Positions 43,277 through 52,802 of a stretch of DNA of 64,000 bases are shown here, one piece after another. Source of the DNA: DATEOR01 sp046733475 (GTDB lineage: Bacteria > Actinomycetota > Thermoleophilia > Gaiellales > Gaiellaceae). The notes beneath the pieces are model-generated. The model was not told where the DNA came from and did not search any database. It saw only the letters and a list, made by a program, of their open reading frames with translations. The first letter of the stretch is position 1, and each line of letters starts with the position of its first letter. The stretch lies in the NCBI GenBank assembly GCA_046733475.1, contig JBKPPF010000055.1, forward strand, positions 1 through 64,000. Direction: 5' to 3'. Made by a program: the position numbers and the translations under genes.

Positions 43277-43945
43277 TCAGACTCGGCTCGACGGGCAGAG
43301 GTCGTTCACGACGCACTCCGCGCACCGCGGCGCGCGTGCGATGCAGACGCGGCGGCCGTGCCAGATGAGCAGGTGCGGGAAGCGGGCCCAGTCCTCGCGC
43401 GGAACGAGGCGAATGAGGTCGCGCTCGATCTTCACCGGGTCGTCACGGCGCGTGAAGCCGAGCCGCTGAGAGAGCCGGCGGACATGCGTGTCGACGACGA
43501 CGCCCTGCGTCGCACCGCGCTCGGCGGACACGACGTTCGCCGTCTTCCGCCCCACTCCGGGCAGGCGCACGAGATCCTCGATCCGGGTCGGCACCTGGCC
43601 GTCGTACTCTTCGATGAGCACTTTCATCGCGCCGCGCAGGTTCCTCGACTTCTGCCGGAAGGTCCCCGTCGGACGAAGGTCGGCCTCGAGCTCTTCCGGC
43701 GGCACGGCCAGGTAATCCTCCGGACGCTCGTACTTCCGGAAGAGCCTCTCGGTGACTCGATTCACCGTCACATCCGTGGTCTGCGCGGAGAGCATCACCG
43801 AGATGAGGAGCTCGAGGTCGCTGCGGAAGCGGAGCGCGATGACCGCGTCTGGATGCGCCACCGCGAGGCGCTCGATCACCGACCGAACGCGTTCCCGCTT
43901 CGGCCCGACTCGCTTCCTCGCCTCGTGGACGTAGGTTCGGTGCAC
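43277..43945 (-). CDS. nth: Endonuclease III
   Basis: 222 aa DNA glycosylase/AP lyase for oxidised pyrimidines. The helix-hairpin-helix LPGVGRKTANVV holds catalytic Lys134; Asp152 lies in VVVDTHVRRLSQRL. The iron-sulfur cysteines are Cys201, 208, 211 and 217 (C-x6-C-x2-C-x5-C). MLSAQTTDVTVN is also typical. I chose GTG 43945 because it overlaps the helicase-nuclease stop (TAGTG); the longer frame is shadow. Coupled to the AddAB-like pair, so the three form a repair operon. Confidence 0.95.
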   Translation of the reverse strand: MHRTYVHEARKRVGPKRERVRSVIERLAVAHPDAVIALRFRSDLELLISVMLSAQTTDVTVNRVTERLFRKYERPEDYLAVPPEELEADLRPTGTFRQKSRNLRGAMKVLIEEYDGQVPTRIEDLVRLPGVGRKTANVVSAERGATQGVVVDTHVRRLSQRLGFTRRDDPVKIERDLIRLVPREDWARFPHLLIWHGRRVCIARAPRCAECVVNDLCPSSRV

Positions 43946-46900
43946 TACGCGACGGGCGCGGAAACCGCCTGCTGCGCGCTCGGCAGCCTCGGGCCCGCAC
44001 ACACGACGTCGAGGGCCGGGCAGCCCGCACAGGCGAACTCGCTCGGCGTCGGGCGGAAGTCCCCCTCGTGGATCGCAGCGATCGCGGCAGAGAGCTCCGC
44101 TTCGAGCACAAGCTCCTCGTCGCGGGCAAACGTGCGCCGCACGGCGTCCTCGGGGCGCTCGAGAAAGACGTATGCGACCTCGACCTCGTGGGCGCCCGCT
44201 CGGAACGCAGCCAACGCGTAGACGAGCCGCTGCAGCGAGTAGTCGTCCTCGAGCGCTTCCTCCGGAGTCAGATCCTCGAGGCGGTTCGTCTTGTAATCGA
44301 CGATGAGGGCGCGACCGTCCGCGAGGTGGAAGAGATCGAAGCGCCCGTGCAGAAGGACACCGTCGTGCTCGAAGGCGAACGGGAGCTCCGGCTTCGACTC
44401 GGCGCCGGTTCGAAGCTCGGCCGCGAGTGGCGAGGCGTGCCAGGCGTCGACGAGCGACGAGACGCGAGCGAGGTCCTCCGGAGTCGCGGCCGGATAGCGG
44501 CCGAGGACCAGATCTGCCGTCTCGTCACCTGGAAGACCGTGCTCGAGCGCGACGTGGACCGCGTCGCCGATCTCGGTCGCGGCGAGCCCCTCGACGCCCG
44601 CGACGAGCCCGCTCGGCTCGGCCGACCGCAGACCGGCGAGCCGCTCGGCGTAGAAGCGGTACGAGCAGCGCCCGAACAGAGCAAGGGCGCTGTAGGAGAG
44701 GCTGCGGATCCGGAAGGCGGGCGGCTCGGGTATCGGCGCGAGCGGCGGGAGCTCGGGGGCGGCGCGCGTCAGGGCGCCCTCGACCGCGGCGAAGAGCTCC
44801 AGCTGGGCGACTGCGGCCTCCTCCACCTCGGGCACACCGTCATCGCGCCGGTCGATGCGCAGGAGGACGCGCGCCCCCTCCCGCTCGAGCTCGACCGGCT
44901 GGCCCGACTCGAGGTCGGCCTCGAGGCGGTCGAGAATCCAGCGGATCGGCGCCTTCGCGTCGCGCGTCGAGGTCGGGTCGACGGCTCCGGACACGATCAG
45001 GCGGTCGATCGCGCGAGTCATCGCGACGTAGTAGAGGCGGCGCGTCTCGGCCTCGTCTGCGGCACGCTCCGCAGCCCGAAGCTCGTCGAAGCCCGAGGCG
45101 GCATGGCGCTTCCCGGTCGAAGGGTCGATGACTTTGAAGCCGACCCGGCCGTCCGGCAGGCAGAGGATCTCGTCGCGCACCGCGTGCTCCGGGTTCCGCC
45201 CCGCATCGGCGACGACCACGACCTTGAACTCGAGGCCCTTCGCCGAGTGAATAGTCAAGAGCCTCACTGCATCGCCGCCCTCTTCCTCCGCGACAGCCTC
45301 GCCCTCGCGCGCGCCGGCGGCCTCCTGATCGGCGACGAAGCGGAGGAAGCCTTCGATGTCGGGACCGCGGAGCTCCTCGTAGGAGCGTGCAAGCCGTGCG
45401 AGCTTGCGGAGGTTCGCGTAACGGCGGCGGCCGTCCCACCGGGCGAGGACGGCGAGGTCGTAGTCGTGCTCGGAGACGATGCGCTCGCAGAGGCGCTCGA
45501 GACCGGAAGTGGCCGCGGCCCACACGATCCGGTCGTAGCGCTGGCGGAAAGCCTCGAAGAGACGCCGGTCCCGCGGGCCGACCTCGGGCGGGAAGTCGCG
45601 CTCCATGCCGCTGAAGAGCGGGCGCTTTCCGGCCGCACGGCGCAAGAGGTAGAGCGCGTCGTTCGAAACGCCGACGAACGGCGAGGCAAGGACGCTCACC
45701 AGAGCCTCGTCGTCGTAGCGGTTGAGGACGAGCCGGAGGTACATCGTCAGGTCGCCGACCTGCTGCTGCCCGAAGTAGCCGCGCCCCGTTGCGCGGTACG
45801 TGGGCAGGCCTTCGACCCGTAGCGCCTCCTCGTAGCGCTCCGCATCGGTGCCGGCCGCAAAGAGGAGCACGATGTCCCCCGGGGCCGCCTGCTCGGAGCC
45901 CACGAGCTCACGCACGCGCCGGGCGACGTGCCGGGCCTCGGCCACGCGCCAGTGCGTATCCCCTTCGCGGTAGCTCGCCTTGTCGGTGACGAGCAGCTCG
46001 ACCGCCGGCCCGAAGATCGGGTCGGAGAACCGGCCGGCCGCCACGAGCGGCTCGTATTCCGTGCCGAACTCGGCGCCGAAGAGATGGTTGACGACGTCCA
46101 GGACTTCGGGCCGCGAGCGGTAGTTCTCCGTCAGCGGCAATACGCCCGCACTCGCTGCGCGGCGCTCCCGGAAGACTTCGACGTCGGCGTGGCGGAAGCG
46201 GTAGATGGACTGAAACTCGTCGCCGACGAAGAAGACCTCGTCCCCAGCCACCAGGTCGACCAGCTCGCACTGCAGGCGATTCGTGTCCTGGAACTCGTCC
46301 ACGAGGATCGAGCGGAAGCGCCAGCGCGCGTCGTCCCGGACCTTCTCGTTCAACTGCAGAAGCGTGCGGGCGTGCAGCTGCAGGTCTTCGAAGTCGAGTG
46401 CCGACTCCCGGGCCTTCGCCTCGGCGTAGGCAGCGTCGAACTCGCCCAGGATCTCCTCGAGGAGAGCGCGATCGCGAGAAGCGATCTCGTCCAGAGCCGC
46501 CTGCTCGACCGCAGCCAGGGCCTCGCCGAAGGAGGCGAAGCGCTCGCGCTCCTCCCCGCCCACCCGAAGGTCGGAGAGATCGAGGAGATCCTCGGCCGCA
46601 GGAACAGGGTCGAGGAGCTGGAGCGCGTCCTCGACCTGCGCGCGGCCGGGGAGGGACTCCTCGGTGACGCGCAACGTGAGCTCAGAAACATCGCGCAGCT
46701 CGACGACGCGATCGGCCAGCGACGAGACGGGCTCGCCGGGCAGCTCGAGCGGCCGCCCGGCTGAGCGCAGGCGGTCGTAGACGCTCGTGAGCATCCCCCG
46801 CAGCCCGTCCGCCCCGTACGTCGCGAGGAGACGCACGCGCTCCGGCCCGCCGGTGTCGATGTAGCGGGCAAGCGCCTCCGCGAAGGCCTCCGAGCGCAGG

Positions 46901-47268
46901 ACCGCGGACTGGCTCTCGTCGAGCACGCGGAAGCGGGGGTCGAGGCCGGCCTCGAACGGATGCGCGCGCAGGAGCCGGTGGCAGAAGCCGTGGATCGTCG
47001 AGATCCAACCACCGTCGAGGTCGCGTGCGAGATCGTGGCGCTCGGCCTCGACGAGCCGCTCTCGGATCCGCGTGCGGAGCTCGCCGGCAGCGCGCTCGGT
47101 GTAGGTGATGACGAGGACGTTGTCGATGCCCAGCCCGCGCTCGCAGACGGCCTTCACGAACCGCTCGACGAGCACCGTCGTCTTGCCCGTCCCGGCGCCC
47201 GCCGAGACGAAGACAACACCCGGCTCCTCGATCGCCGCAACCTGCTGGTCGGAGGGAGTCGTCCTCAT
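43945..47268 (-). CDS. UvrD/RecB-type helicase-nuclease, AddA-like
   Basis: 1107 aa. SF1A helicase: VSAGAGTGKTTVLVERF (Walker A, 21-37), ARWRFRSILVDEFQDTN (Walker B), DAVRLLTIHSAKGLEFKVVVV (motif V) and RRLYYVAMTRA (motif VI). The C-terminal RecB-type nuclease has ALIVDYKTNRLED with the catalytic Asp-Tyr-Lys at 991-993. A C-x2-C-x6-C (FACAGCPALDVVC) plus an earlier FGRCSYRF cysteine suggest an iron-sulfur nuclease domain. It processes double-strand ends. Start at ATG 47268 overlapping the partner stop (ATGA); the frame upstream is antisense noise. Confidence 0.93.
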   Translation of the reverse strand: MRTTPSDQQVAAIEEPGVVFVSAGAGTGKTTVLVERFVKAVCERGLGIDNVLVITYTERAAGELRTRIRERLVEAERHDLARDLDGGWISTIHGFCHRLLRAHPFEAGLDPRFRVLDESQSAVLRSEAFAEALARYIDTGGPERVRLLATYGADGLRGMLTSVYDRLRSAGRPLELPGEPVSSLADRVVELRDVSELTLRVTEESLPGRAQVEDALQLLDPVPAAEDLLDLSDLRVGGEERERFASFGEALAAVEQAALDEIASRDRALLEEILGEFDAAYAEAKARESALDFEDLQLHARTLLQLNEKVRDDARWRFRSILVDEFQDTNRLQCELVDLVAGDEVFFVGDEFQSIYRFRHADVEVFRERRAASAGVLPLTENYRSRPEVLDVVNHLFGAEFGTEYEPLVAAGRFSDPIFGPAVELLVTDKASYREGDTHWRVAEARHVARRVRELVGSEQAAPGDIVLLFAAGTDAERYEEALRVEGLPTYRATGRGYFGQQQVGDLTMYLRLVLNRYDDEALVSVLASPFVGVSNDALYLLRRAAGKRPLFSGMERDFPPEVGPRDRRLFEAFRQRYDRIVWAAATSGLERLCERIVSEHDYDLAVLARWDGRRRYANLRKLARLARSYEELRGPDIEGFLRFVADQEAAGAREGEAVAEEEGGDAVRLLTIHSAKGLEFKVVVVADAGRNPEHAVRDEILCLPDGRVGFKVIDPSTGKRHAASGFDELRAAERAADEAETRRLYYVAMTRAIDRLIVSGAVDPTSTRDAKAPIRWILDRLEADLESGQPVELEREGARVLLRIDRRDDGVPEVEEAAVAQLELFAAVEGALTRAAPELPPLAPIPEPPAFRIRSLSYSALALFGRCSYRFYAERLAGLRSAEPSGLVAGVEGLAATEIGDAVHVALEHGLPGDETADLVLGRYPAATPEDLARVSSLVDAWHASPLAAELRTGAESKPELPFAFEHDGVLLHGRFDLFHLADGRALIVDYKTNRLEDLTPEEALEDDYSLQRLVYALAAFRAGAHEVEVAYVFLERPEDAVRRTFARDEELVLEAELSAAIAAIHEGDFRPTPSEFACAGCPALDVVCAGPRLPSAQQAVSAPVA

Positions 47269-50198
47269 GAGTGGCGGATCCTGCACATCGTCCAGAGTGA
47301 GCACCAGCGCGGGCACTCTCCTCCCCGCGGATCGGTGCGAACGTCGCCGGCGTGCATGCGGTCTACCGCGCGCCGGGCACGGGCCTGCGCCTCGTCGACC
47401 TGGTGCCAGAAGTCGTCCTCGGAGACGTAGTCCGGCCGCTTCAGGCCCGGCACCGCGTCCTCGCGAGCGTCGGCGCGGACCAGGCCGCGCGCTTCCCTCG
47501 TCCCCGTGAGGCCGCGGTAGAGGCCCCCGAGCGGCTCCATGCCGACGAGATCGCGAAGCGCGAGGATGTAGAGCGGGATCTGCAGCTTCTGCTCGGTCTC
47601 GATGTCGCGGGCGCCGTACGCCCTGCCGAGCTTGTAGTCCTGGACGATCCCGCGTGCGCTGAACGGGTCGGCGTCGATCCGGTCGATCTTCCCGGAGACG
47701 GTGAAGCCGCCGAGCTCGAGGCCGCGCTGGAGCTCGACCGGGGCCGAGCTCGTCCCGAAGCCGACCTCGAAGCGGCGCGGCACGAGCGGAAGGCCGAGCT
47801 CGAGCTCCTGCTTGACGAAATGCTCCAGGTCGCGCGCAAGGGTCTCCTCGAGCTCGAGCCGCTCGAGGTCGGTGATGTCGAGCCGGACGCCCCCGGCGAT
47901 CGCCTCGACCAGGCATTCGCGCAGGAAGACGAGCGCCTCGTCCAGGCGGTCGGCCTCGACCGCGTCCGTTCCGAGCCGCTTCGGCAGGCCGCTGTAGAAG
48001 CGGTAGAGCGTTTGGTGGGCGATGCCGCCGCGGACGCGCGCGTCGAGGACAGCATCGATCTCCTTGGGGGCGATCACCCGCTCGAAAAACCACATGGACG
48101 AGCAATCGAGGAATCGCTCTAGCTCCGTCACGGAGAAGCGCGCGCGCTGCGCGAGCTCCTCCACGACGAGCGGGTGGGCGAGTGTCGTCCGGCGGTCGAA
48201 CGCAGCCAGCGCGCGCTCGATCCTCCGCTCCCAGCCGTTGGCCAGCGCGAGGGCGCGGGCCTCGTCCTCGTCCGTGGCCGCGATGGCGGCGGCCGCACGC
48301 AGCCGCTCGCGCTCTGTCGGGCCGCGCTCGAGCTCCCAGGAGAGGCTCGAGAGCGGGCGCTTCTTCGTCGCGAGCGCGACATCGGCCGGGTCGAAACGCG
48401 AGCGCACCTCCTCGTAGAAGGGGCTCGGCTCCCGCGGGCGGCCGTCGTCGTCCGCGGCCTCGCGCACGAGCAGGAGTTGCCGCCAGGCTCGGGTACAGGC
48501 CGTGTAGAAGAGGTAGCGCTCGCGGCCGAGTGGGTCCGGACGCACCAGGCGCCGGCCCTTCCCGGCCGCCTCGAGCTCGCGCCGCGTCTCGTCCGGCAGG
48601 AAGGGCGTCTCGGTCGACCGCCGTGGGAAGACTCCCTCCTCGAGCCCGAGGATGAAGACTGCCTGCCAACGCCTAGTCCGCGCGCGCATGAGGTCGACCA
48701 CCGCCACCCGCCCGGGCTCCGCGGTGCCGCCGATCCGCACCTCGGCCCGCTCGAGCGCGGAGACGATCTGCTCCGGCGAGATCTCTCCTTCGAGCTTGCG
48801 CCAGCCTTCGAGCTCCTCGAGGAGACCGAGCGCCGCCTCGTGGGCCTGCAGGTCGATCCGCGACGTCACGCCGACCGGAGGCGCTTCGAGGCCATAGGCC
48901 GCGGTGATCATCCTGCGGACGAGCGCACGGGCGGCGCCGAGTGGATCCTCCTCCTCTCCCTGCAGCTCGCGCAGGGCGGGCACCGAGTGGCCCAGAAGCC
49001 GCTCGGCTTCCTCGACCACGCGACCCGGGTCCTTGATCCCGCGCCCGCGGAGCCTCCCCTCGACGAAGTCGGCCCGGGTGCGAGCGAGGCCGGAGAAGCG
49101 AGAACGAAGGAAAGTGAACAGATCGCGGCGGCCCCCACCGAGCCACGCGAAGCGCAGCAGCCCGTGAAGCGCTGTCCCGAACGGCGTCCGCCTGAGCGAG
49201 AGCCGCCCCTCGTAGGAGTAGGGAATCCCGAGGGAACCGAACGCGGTCTCGAGCGGCGAGCGCACGCGGTCGAGGTTGGGCACGACGACGGCGATCTCGT
49301 CAGCGGGCATGCCTCCGCGGATGAGCGTCAGGATCTCCTCGCCCGCGAGCTCGAGAGAGGCGCGCGCTCCTGCGGCTTCGAGGAATCGGACGGCACCTTC
49401 GAGCGGGGGCGGATCGGTGCGCCGCTCTTCGAAGAGCGTGCGTTCCAGGTGGGCGAGCGCGGGGCTGTCGTACCACTCCTGGGGCGCGAGCGATTCCACG
49501 TTGTCGCCGGCGAGACGCGCCAGGTCGTCGGCGGTGCGCTGCAGCGATCCGAAGGCCGGGCGGAGGGGCTCGTAGGGAAGCGAGACGACGACATCCGCGC
49601 GCCCGGCGAGCGCCTCGAGCAGCCGCCATTGCGCGCCGGTCAGGTCCTCGAAACCGTAGGCGAAGACCGGCTGCGAGCCCCAGGCGCCGAACTCGCCCGC
49701 GACTAGGTCGGCGGCGCGTGCCCGTGCCAGCTCGCGATCCCAGACCTCGAGCCGCTCGAGCTCCGCCCTGTAGCCCCTGTAGAGGTCGGCGAGCTGCCCG
49801 TCGAGGTCGCTGGGCCGGAGCAACGCCGCTTCCAGGTCGGCGAGGGCGGACCCGAGCGCGTCGGCAAACCCGGGATAGCGCGACGAGGGAGCGAACCCGT
49901 TCAGGGTTGTCGCGGAGACGACACGGGCGAGCAGAAGAGACCGCTGCGCCTCGGTGACCTGAGGGCGCGAAGCGGCGCCCGCGTTCTGCCGGACGCGCCT
50001 GAAAAGCTCATCGAACGTCCCGATCGTCCCGCCGAGAATGGCGGGGCGGCGCGCCAGCAGATCGTGCTCGACGCGATTGACGTCCGCCCGGTTCGGAACA
50101 ATCAGAAACGGGTCTCGGTCGAGGGTTTCGAGATAGCGATCGAGCAGACGCGCGACTTTGCCCGCGTTCGCGGGGCCCACCAGGAGAGCCAGCGCCAT
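47265..50198 (-). CDS. PD-(D/E)XK helicase-like nuclease, AddB-like partner
   Basis: 977 aa. The N-terminal LLVGPANAGKVARLLDRYL has a Walker-A-like but altered loop, as in AddB. The middle contains FILGLEEGVFPRRS and LFYTACTRAWRQLLLV, remnants of helicase motifs IV-VI. The C-terminal nuclease has RGIVQDYKLGRAYGARD (catalytic D-Y-K). Cysteines at FLDCSSMWFF and ECPRWCSLWTMC form an iron-sulfur set that locks the domain. It would be the scaffold and second nuclease of an AddAB-type end-resection complex. First gene of the operon with the AddA-like gene and nth. Confidence 0.9.
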   Translation of the reverse strand: MALALLVGPANAGKVARLLDRYLETLDRDPFLIVPNRADVNRVEHDLLARRPAILGGTIGTFDELFRRVRQNAGAASRPQVTEAQRSLLLARVVSATTLNGFAPSSRYPGFADALGSALADLEAALLRPSDLDGQLADLYRGYRAELERLEVWDRELARARAADLVAGEFGAWGSQPVFAYGFEDLTGAQWRLLEALAGRADVVVSLPYEPLRPAFGSLQRTADDLARLAGDNVESLAPQEWYDSPALAHLERTLFEERRTDPPPLEGAVRFLEAAGARASLELAGEEILTLIRGGMPADEIAVVVPNLDRVRSPLETAFGSLGIPYSYEGRLSLRRTPFGTALHGLLRFAWLGGGRRDLFTFLRSRFSGLARTRADFVEGRLRGRGIKDPGRVVEEAERLLGHSVPALRELQGEEEDPLGAARALVRRMITAAYGLEAPPVGVTSRIDLQAHEAALGLLEELEGWRKLEGEISPEQIVSALERAEVRIGGTAEPGRVAVVDLMRARTRRWQAVFILGLEEGVFPRRSTETPFLPDETRRELEAAGKGRRLVRPDPLGRERYLFYTACTRAWRQLLLVREAADDDGRPREPSPFYEEVRSRFDPADVALATKKRPLSSLSWELERGPTERERLRAAAAIAATDEDEARALALANGWERRIERALAAFDRRTTLAHPLVVEELAQRARFSVTELERFLDCSSMWFFERVIAPKEIDAVLDARVRGGIAHQTLYRFYSGLPKRLGTDAVEADRLDEALVFLRECLVEAIAGGVRLDITDLERLELEETLARDLEHFVKQELELGLPLVPRRFEVGFGTSSAPVELQRGLELGGFTVSGKIDRIDADPFSARGIVQDYKLGRAYGARDIETEQKLQIPLYILALRDLVGMEPLGGLYRGLTGTREARGLVRADAREDAVPGLKRPDYVSEDDFWHQVDEAQARARRAVDRMHAGDVRTDPRGGECPRWCSLWTMCRIRHS

Positions 50199-50278
50199 CT
50201 GCTCGATTCTAGACGTCTGCCCGGCGGCCTCCGGCCACCGGGCAGTGTGCTGGTCGGGCCGTTTCGGGAGAGAGATCT

Positions 50279-50473
50279 CTACGCGGCGGACTTCGGCCTG
50301 CGGCCGCGCCGCGCGGCGGCCCGGCCCGGCATCTTGCCCGCGCAGTCGTCGCAGAGATCCGCTGCCTTGGCGCCCCTGCGCGCGTCGGTGTACGTCACCC
50401 GCATTCCTGCGCCCTTGCCCTCACCGACTTCCTTGCCGCAGTTGTCGCACACGAGAATGGTTTTTCGAGCCAA
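50279..50473 (-). CDS. Small zinc-ribbon protein
   Basis: 64 aa. VCDNCGKEVGEGKGAGMRVTYTDARRG... ADLCDDCAGKMPGR gives a C-x2-C...C-x2-C zinc ribbon (residues 9-12 and 41-44). A basic tail RAAARRGRRPKSAA follows and could touch nucleic acid. I recall near-identical small proteins in actinobacteria without a known role. TTG start, GGAGG 4 nt upstream. Confidence 0.85.
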   Translation of the reverse strand: MARKTILVCDNCGKEVGEGKGAGMRVTYTDARRGAKAADLCDDCAGKMPGRAAARRGRRPKSAA

Positions 50474-50526
50474 TGTTCCTCCAGAGGTCGGTGTTCGTCC
50501 GTGCAGATGCTAGCGAAAAGCGTCCA

Positions 50527-51708
50527 CTATTTTTCGGTCGATATCTCTGCGCCGAGAAGCGCGTCCGTTCCCCCCGGACTATTCGAAACGCGATTGTCTC
50601 CGATCACCGCTTTTGCGCCGTAATGCGCAAGGATCGCAAACCCCATTCGCGTCTTGTCGCCGGATGCATCGTCGGGGCGAATCCCGTCAACACTGTTGTC
50701 ATCGATCTCACATTCGGAATAGTCGCCGCAGAAGATGCCGACCCCGAGCGAATCGCGCACGTCGTTTCCCTCCACCACCGCCATGGACATCTCCGTGAGC
50801 GTGACGGCCCGGAGCGATGTGCCGCTGACCCGGTTGTCGCTGACTCGCGCTTGGGTGAAATGGGTGACGATCCCCTCACGCCCACCGACCACGGTGCAGT
50901 CTTCGACCAGGCTCGGGGCGAGATCGAAACCGAACGAGATATCGATGCCCTGGGCGTAGTCGCCGGCCGGCGAATGGACGAGGCAATTCCGGATCGAGAC
51001 GGACGACCGGCGCACATGAATGCCGTCGAGCTCCGCATCTGAGATCCGCACATGGTCGAGCGTGACGTTGTGCGCGTTGTCGACCTCGATTCCGTTCTCG
51101 CCGCCGACGACCGTGACGTTCCGGATGGTGACGTTGTCCGCGGTAACGACAATTCCCCCACGCACGACCGCGCCGGGCTCTCCGACGAGATTCTGAGCCT
51201 GATCGAGCACGAGAGGTCCCTCGTGGACCCCGGCCGAGAGCCGCACGGTCGGCGGCTGCATGGCGAGGGCGACCCCGCCGAACAGCGCGAGGGACGCAAG
51301 CACGAGAACGGCGACCGCGAGACCGACGCGTCCGAGCTCCCCACCGTCCTCCCCATATGAGAGGCGGAGGTACGGGAAGAGAGCATGCGTGAGGATCTGG
51401 GCGAGGGCCCAGAAGCCGGCGAAGAAGGCGAGCGCGACGAGCAGCGGCGCCGGGATCCCGAGCGCATAGACGATGCCCATGATCGCCGCGAGTTCCGCTG
51501 CGGCAAGCGGCAGCGCGAGCCAACCGGGCTGGTAATCGAGCCGCCGATCGAGGGCGACGTCGAATGCCAGGCCGACGCCGATCATCGTCCCCGCGAGGGC
51601 GAGGGGCCACCACTCGGTGATTGCCACGGCAAGGCCGCAGGCCGCGAGGAGCGGCGCGAGCGCGGCAGCGAGGCGCGACTCGATCCGGCCTCTCAGCGTG
51701 AACGACAC
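50527..51708 (-). CDS. Membrane protein with right-handed beta-helix (NosD-like) domain
   Basis: About 393 aa from GTG 51708. The N-terminal half has four to five hydrophobic helices (about 12-150). The rest is a parallel beta-helix with repeating coils of about 22 residues (NVTIRNVTVVGGENGIEVDNAHNVTLDHVRISDAELDGIHVRR...). Such PbH1/NosD repeats bind or cut polysaccharides. Last gene of the sugar ABC operon, overlapping the FAD gene by 16 nt. Role in glycan handling is suggested only by context. Confidence 0.78.
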   Translation of the reverse strand: MSFTLRGRIESRLAAALAPLLAACGLAVAITEWWPLALAGTMIGVGLAFDVALDRRLDYQPGWLALPLAAAELAAIMGIVYALGIPAPLLVALAFFAGFWALAQILTHALFPYLRLSYGEDGGELGRVGLAVAVLVLASLALFGGVALAMQPPTVRLSAGVHEGPLVLDQAQNLVGEPGAVVRGGIVVTADNVTIRNVTVVGGENGIEVDNAHNVTLDHVRISDAELDGIHVRRSSVSIRNCLVHSPAGDYAQGIDISFGFDLAPSLVEDCTVVGGREGIVTHFTQARVSDNRVSGTSLRAVTLTEMSMAVVEGNDVRDSLGVGIFCGDYSECEIDDNSVDGIRPDDASGDKTRMGFAILAHYGAKAVIGDNRVSNSPGGTDALLGAEISTEK

Positions 51709-52802
51709 GCCATCACCTTTCGGAGGAATCCGCGCGCCGCGTACTTGGCGCCCATCAACGTGTCGGCAGCCGGAAAGGCCCATTGCCCGGCGACGCCGGC
51801 GATTGCAAGTGTCCGCTCGCCGTCGGTGAGCGAGCCGACTGTCGAGTCCGCCTCGAGGACGATCCAGTTGCCCGCCGTGGCGAGCCCGTGCTCGGCGACG
51901 AGAGCGGCGAGCAGCGGATCGTGCGCATAGCCGCGCCGAAATCCGGTCGCGCAGATGACTTGCTCGGCTCCGTTCAGCTCGGCCCTCACGCGGAAGCGAC
52001 CGGCTCGCCGCGCGCGCTCGACCGGCTCGTCCCAGGTGCGCCCGGCAGGGTAGGAAGGCGTCGACCAGCGGCCGAGCACGGCGCGGCGCTCGTCCGGACC
52101 CGTGTCGTGGTACGCGGCGAGGCCGCGACGCGTGAAGAGCTGGCGTGGAAGGTTGAGCGGGCGGCGCTCGGGCTCGCGCCTGCGCACCGAGACGACGTCA
52201 GAGCCGGCGGCGAGCGCATTCAGCCACTCGGTGGCGGCGGCCATGCCCGCGCCGACGATCTCCACGCGCTCGGCGTACTCGTGCGGCTGGTAGGCGTGGA
52301 CCGCCCGCGGGTTTCCCTCGACCTTCGGAGGGAACGCGAGCCCGGGATGGCCGGTCGCGACGAGGACGTGGCGGAAGCGGCCGAAGCCGTCGAGCTCGAA
52401 GCCGCCGTCGACAGCCCGGATCCGCTTCACACGGTTGCGGCGGAAGCTCTCGTCCCAGCCGCTTTCCGCTCGGACCTCCTCGACATGCTCGAGGAACTCC
52501 TCGACGGTCGGGCGATAGCGGTCGAGCCAGCTCTCGACGAGCGGGAGCGGGCTCTTGTCCCGGAGCGACGCCCGGACCGCGAGGCCGGGGAACGAGCGCG
52601 GCGCGCAGTGCCCGTCGCTCTCGGACCGCATGCGGCGCTGGCGGATGGCAGCCGCGCGCGCCCGCCACTGGCCCGCGGGGTCGGCGTCCGTTCCGAACAC
52701 GTCTATTTCGGCGGGAGTGAGCCCCCGATGTCTGAGGGTCGCAAAGCCGACCAGGCCCGCGAGGCCGCCGCCGACGATCGCGCACTCTTTGATCTCACTC
52801 AC
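51693..52802 (-). CDS. FAD-dependent oxidoreductase (flavin-monooxygenase-like)
   Basis: 369 aa. CAIVGGGLAGLVGFATLRHRGL near residue 8 is the FAD loop and VEIVGAGMAAATEWLNALAAG near 180 a second dinucleotide loop; ATGHPGLAFPP and VICATGFRRGY are the ATG motifs of flavoprotein monooxygenases. It resembles lysine/ornithine-hydroxylase-like or FMO-like proteins, but the substrate is unknown. GTG start overlapping the GH15-like gene stop (GTGA). Unexpected inside a sugar-uptake operon. Confidence 0.85.
   Translation of the reverse strand: MSEIKECAIVGGGLAGLVGFATLRHRGLTPAEIDVFGTDADPAGQWRARAAAIRQRRMRSESDGHCAPRSFPGLAVRASLRDKSPLPLVESWLDRYRPTVEEFLEHVEEVRAESGWDESFRRNRVKRIRAVDGGFELDGFGRFRHVLVATGHPGLAFPPKVEGNPRAVHAYQPHEYAERVEIVGAGMAAATEWLNALAAGSDVVSVRRREPERRPLNLPRQLFTRRGLAAYHDTGPDERRAVLGRWSTPSYPAGRTWDEPVERARRAGRFRVRAELNGAEQVICATGFRRGYAHDPLLAALVAEHGLATAGNWIVLEADSTVGSLTDGERTLAIAGVAGQWAFPAADTLMGAKYAARGFLRKVMACRSR

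Noticed and set aside
47266..48669. Very long frame that would extend the AddA-like protein to 1574 aa
   Set aside because: The extra part is Arg/Ala/Pro-rich shadow of the AddB-like gene; the true start is the ATG at 47268 that precedes the helicase Walker A region.
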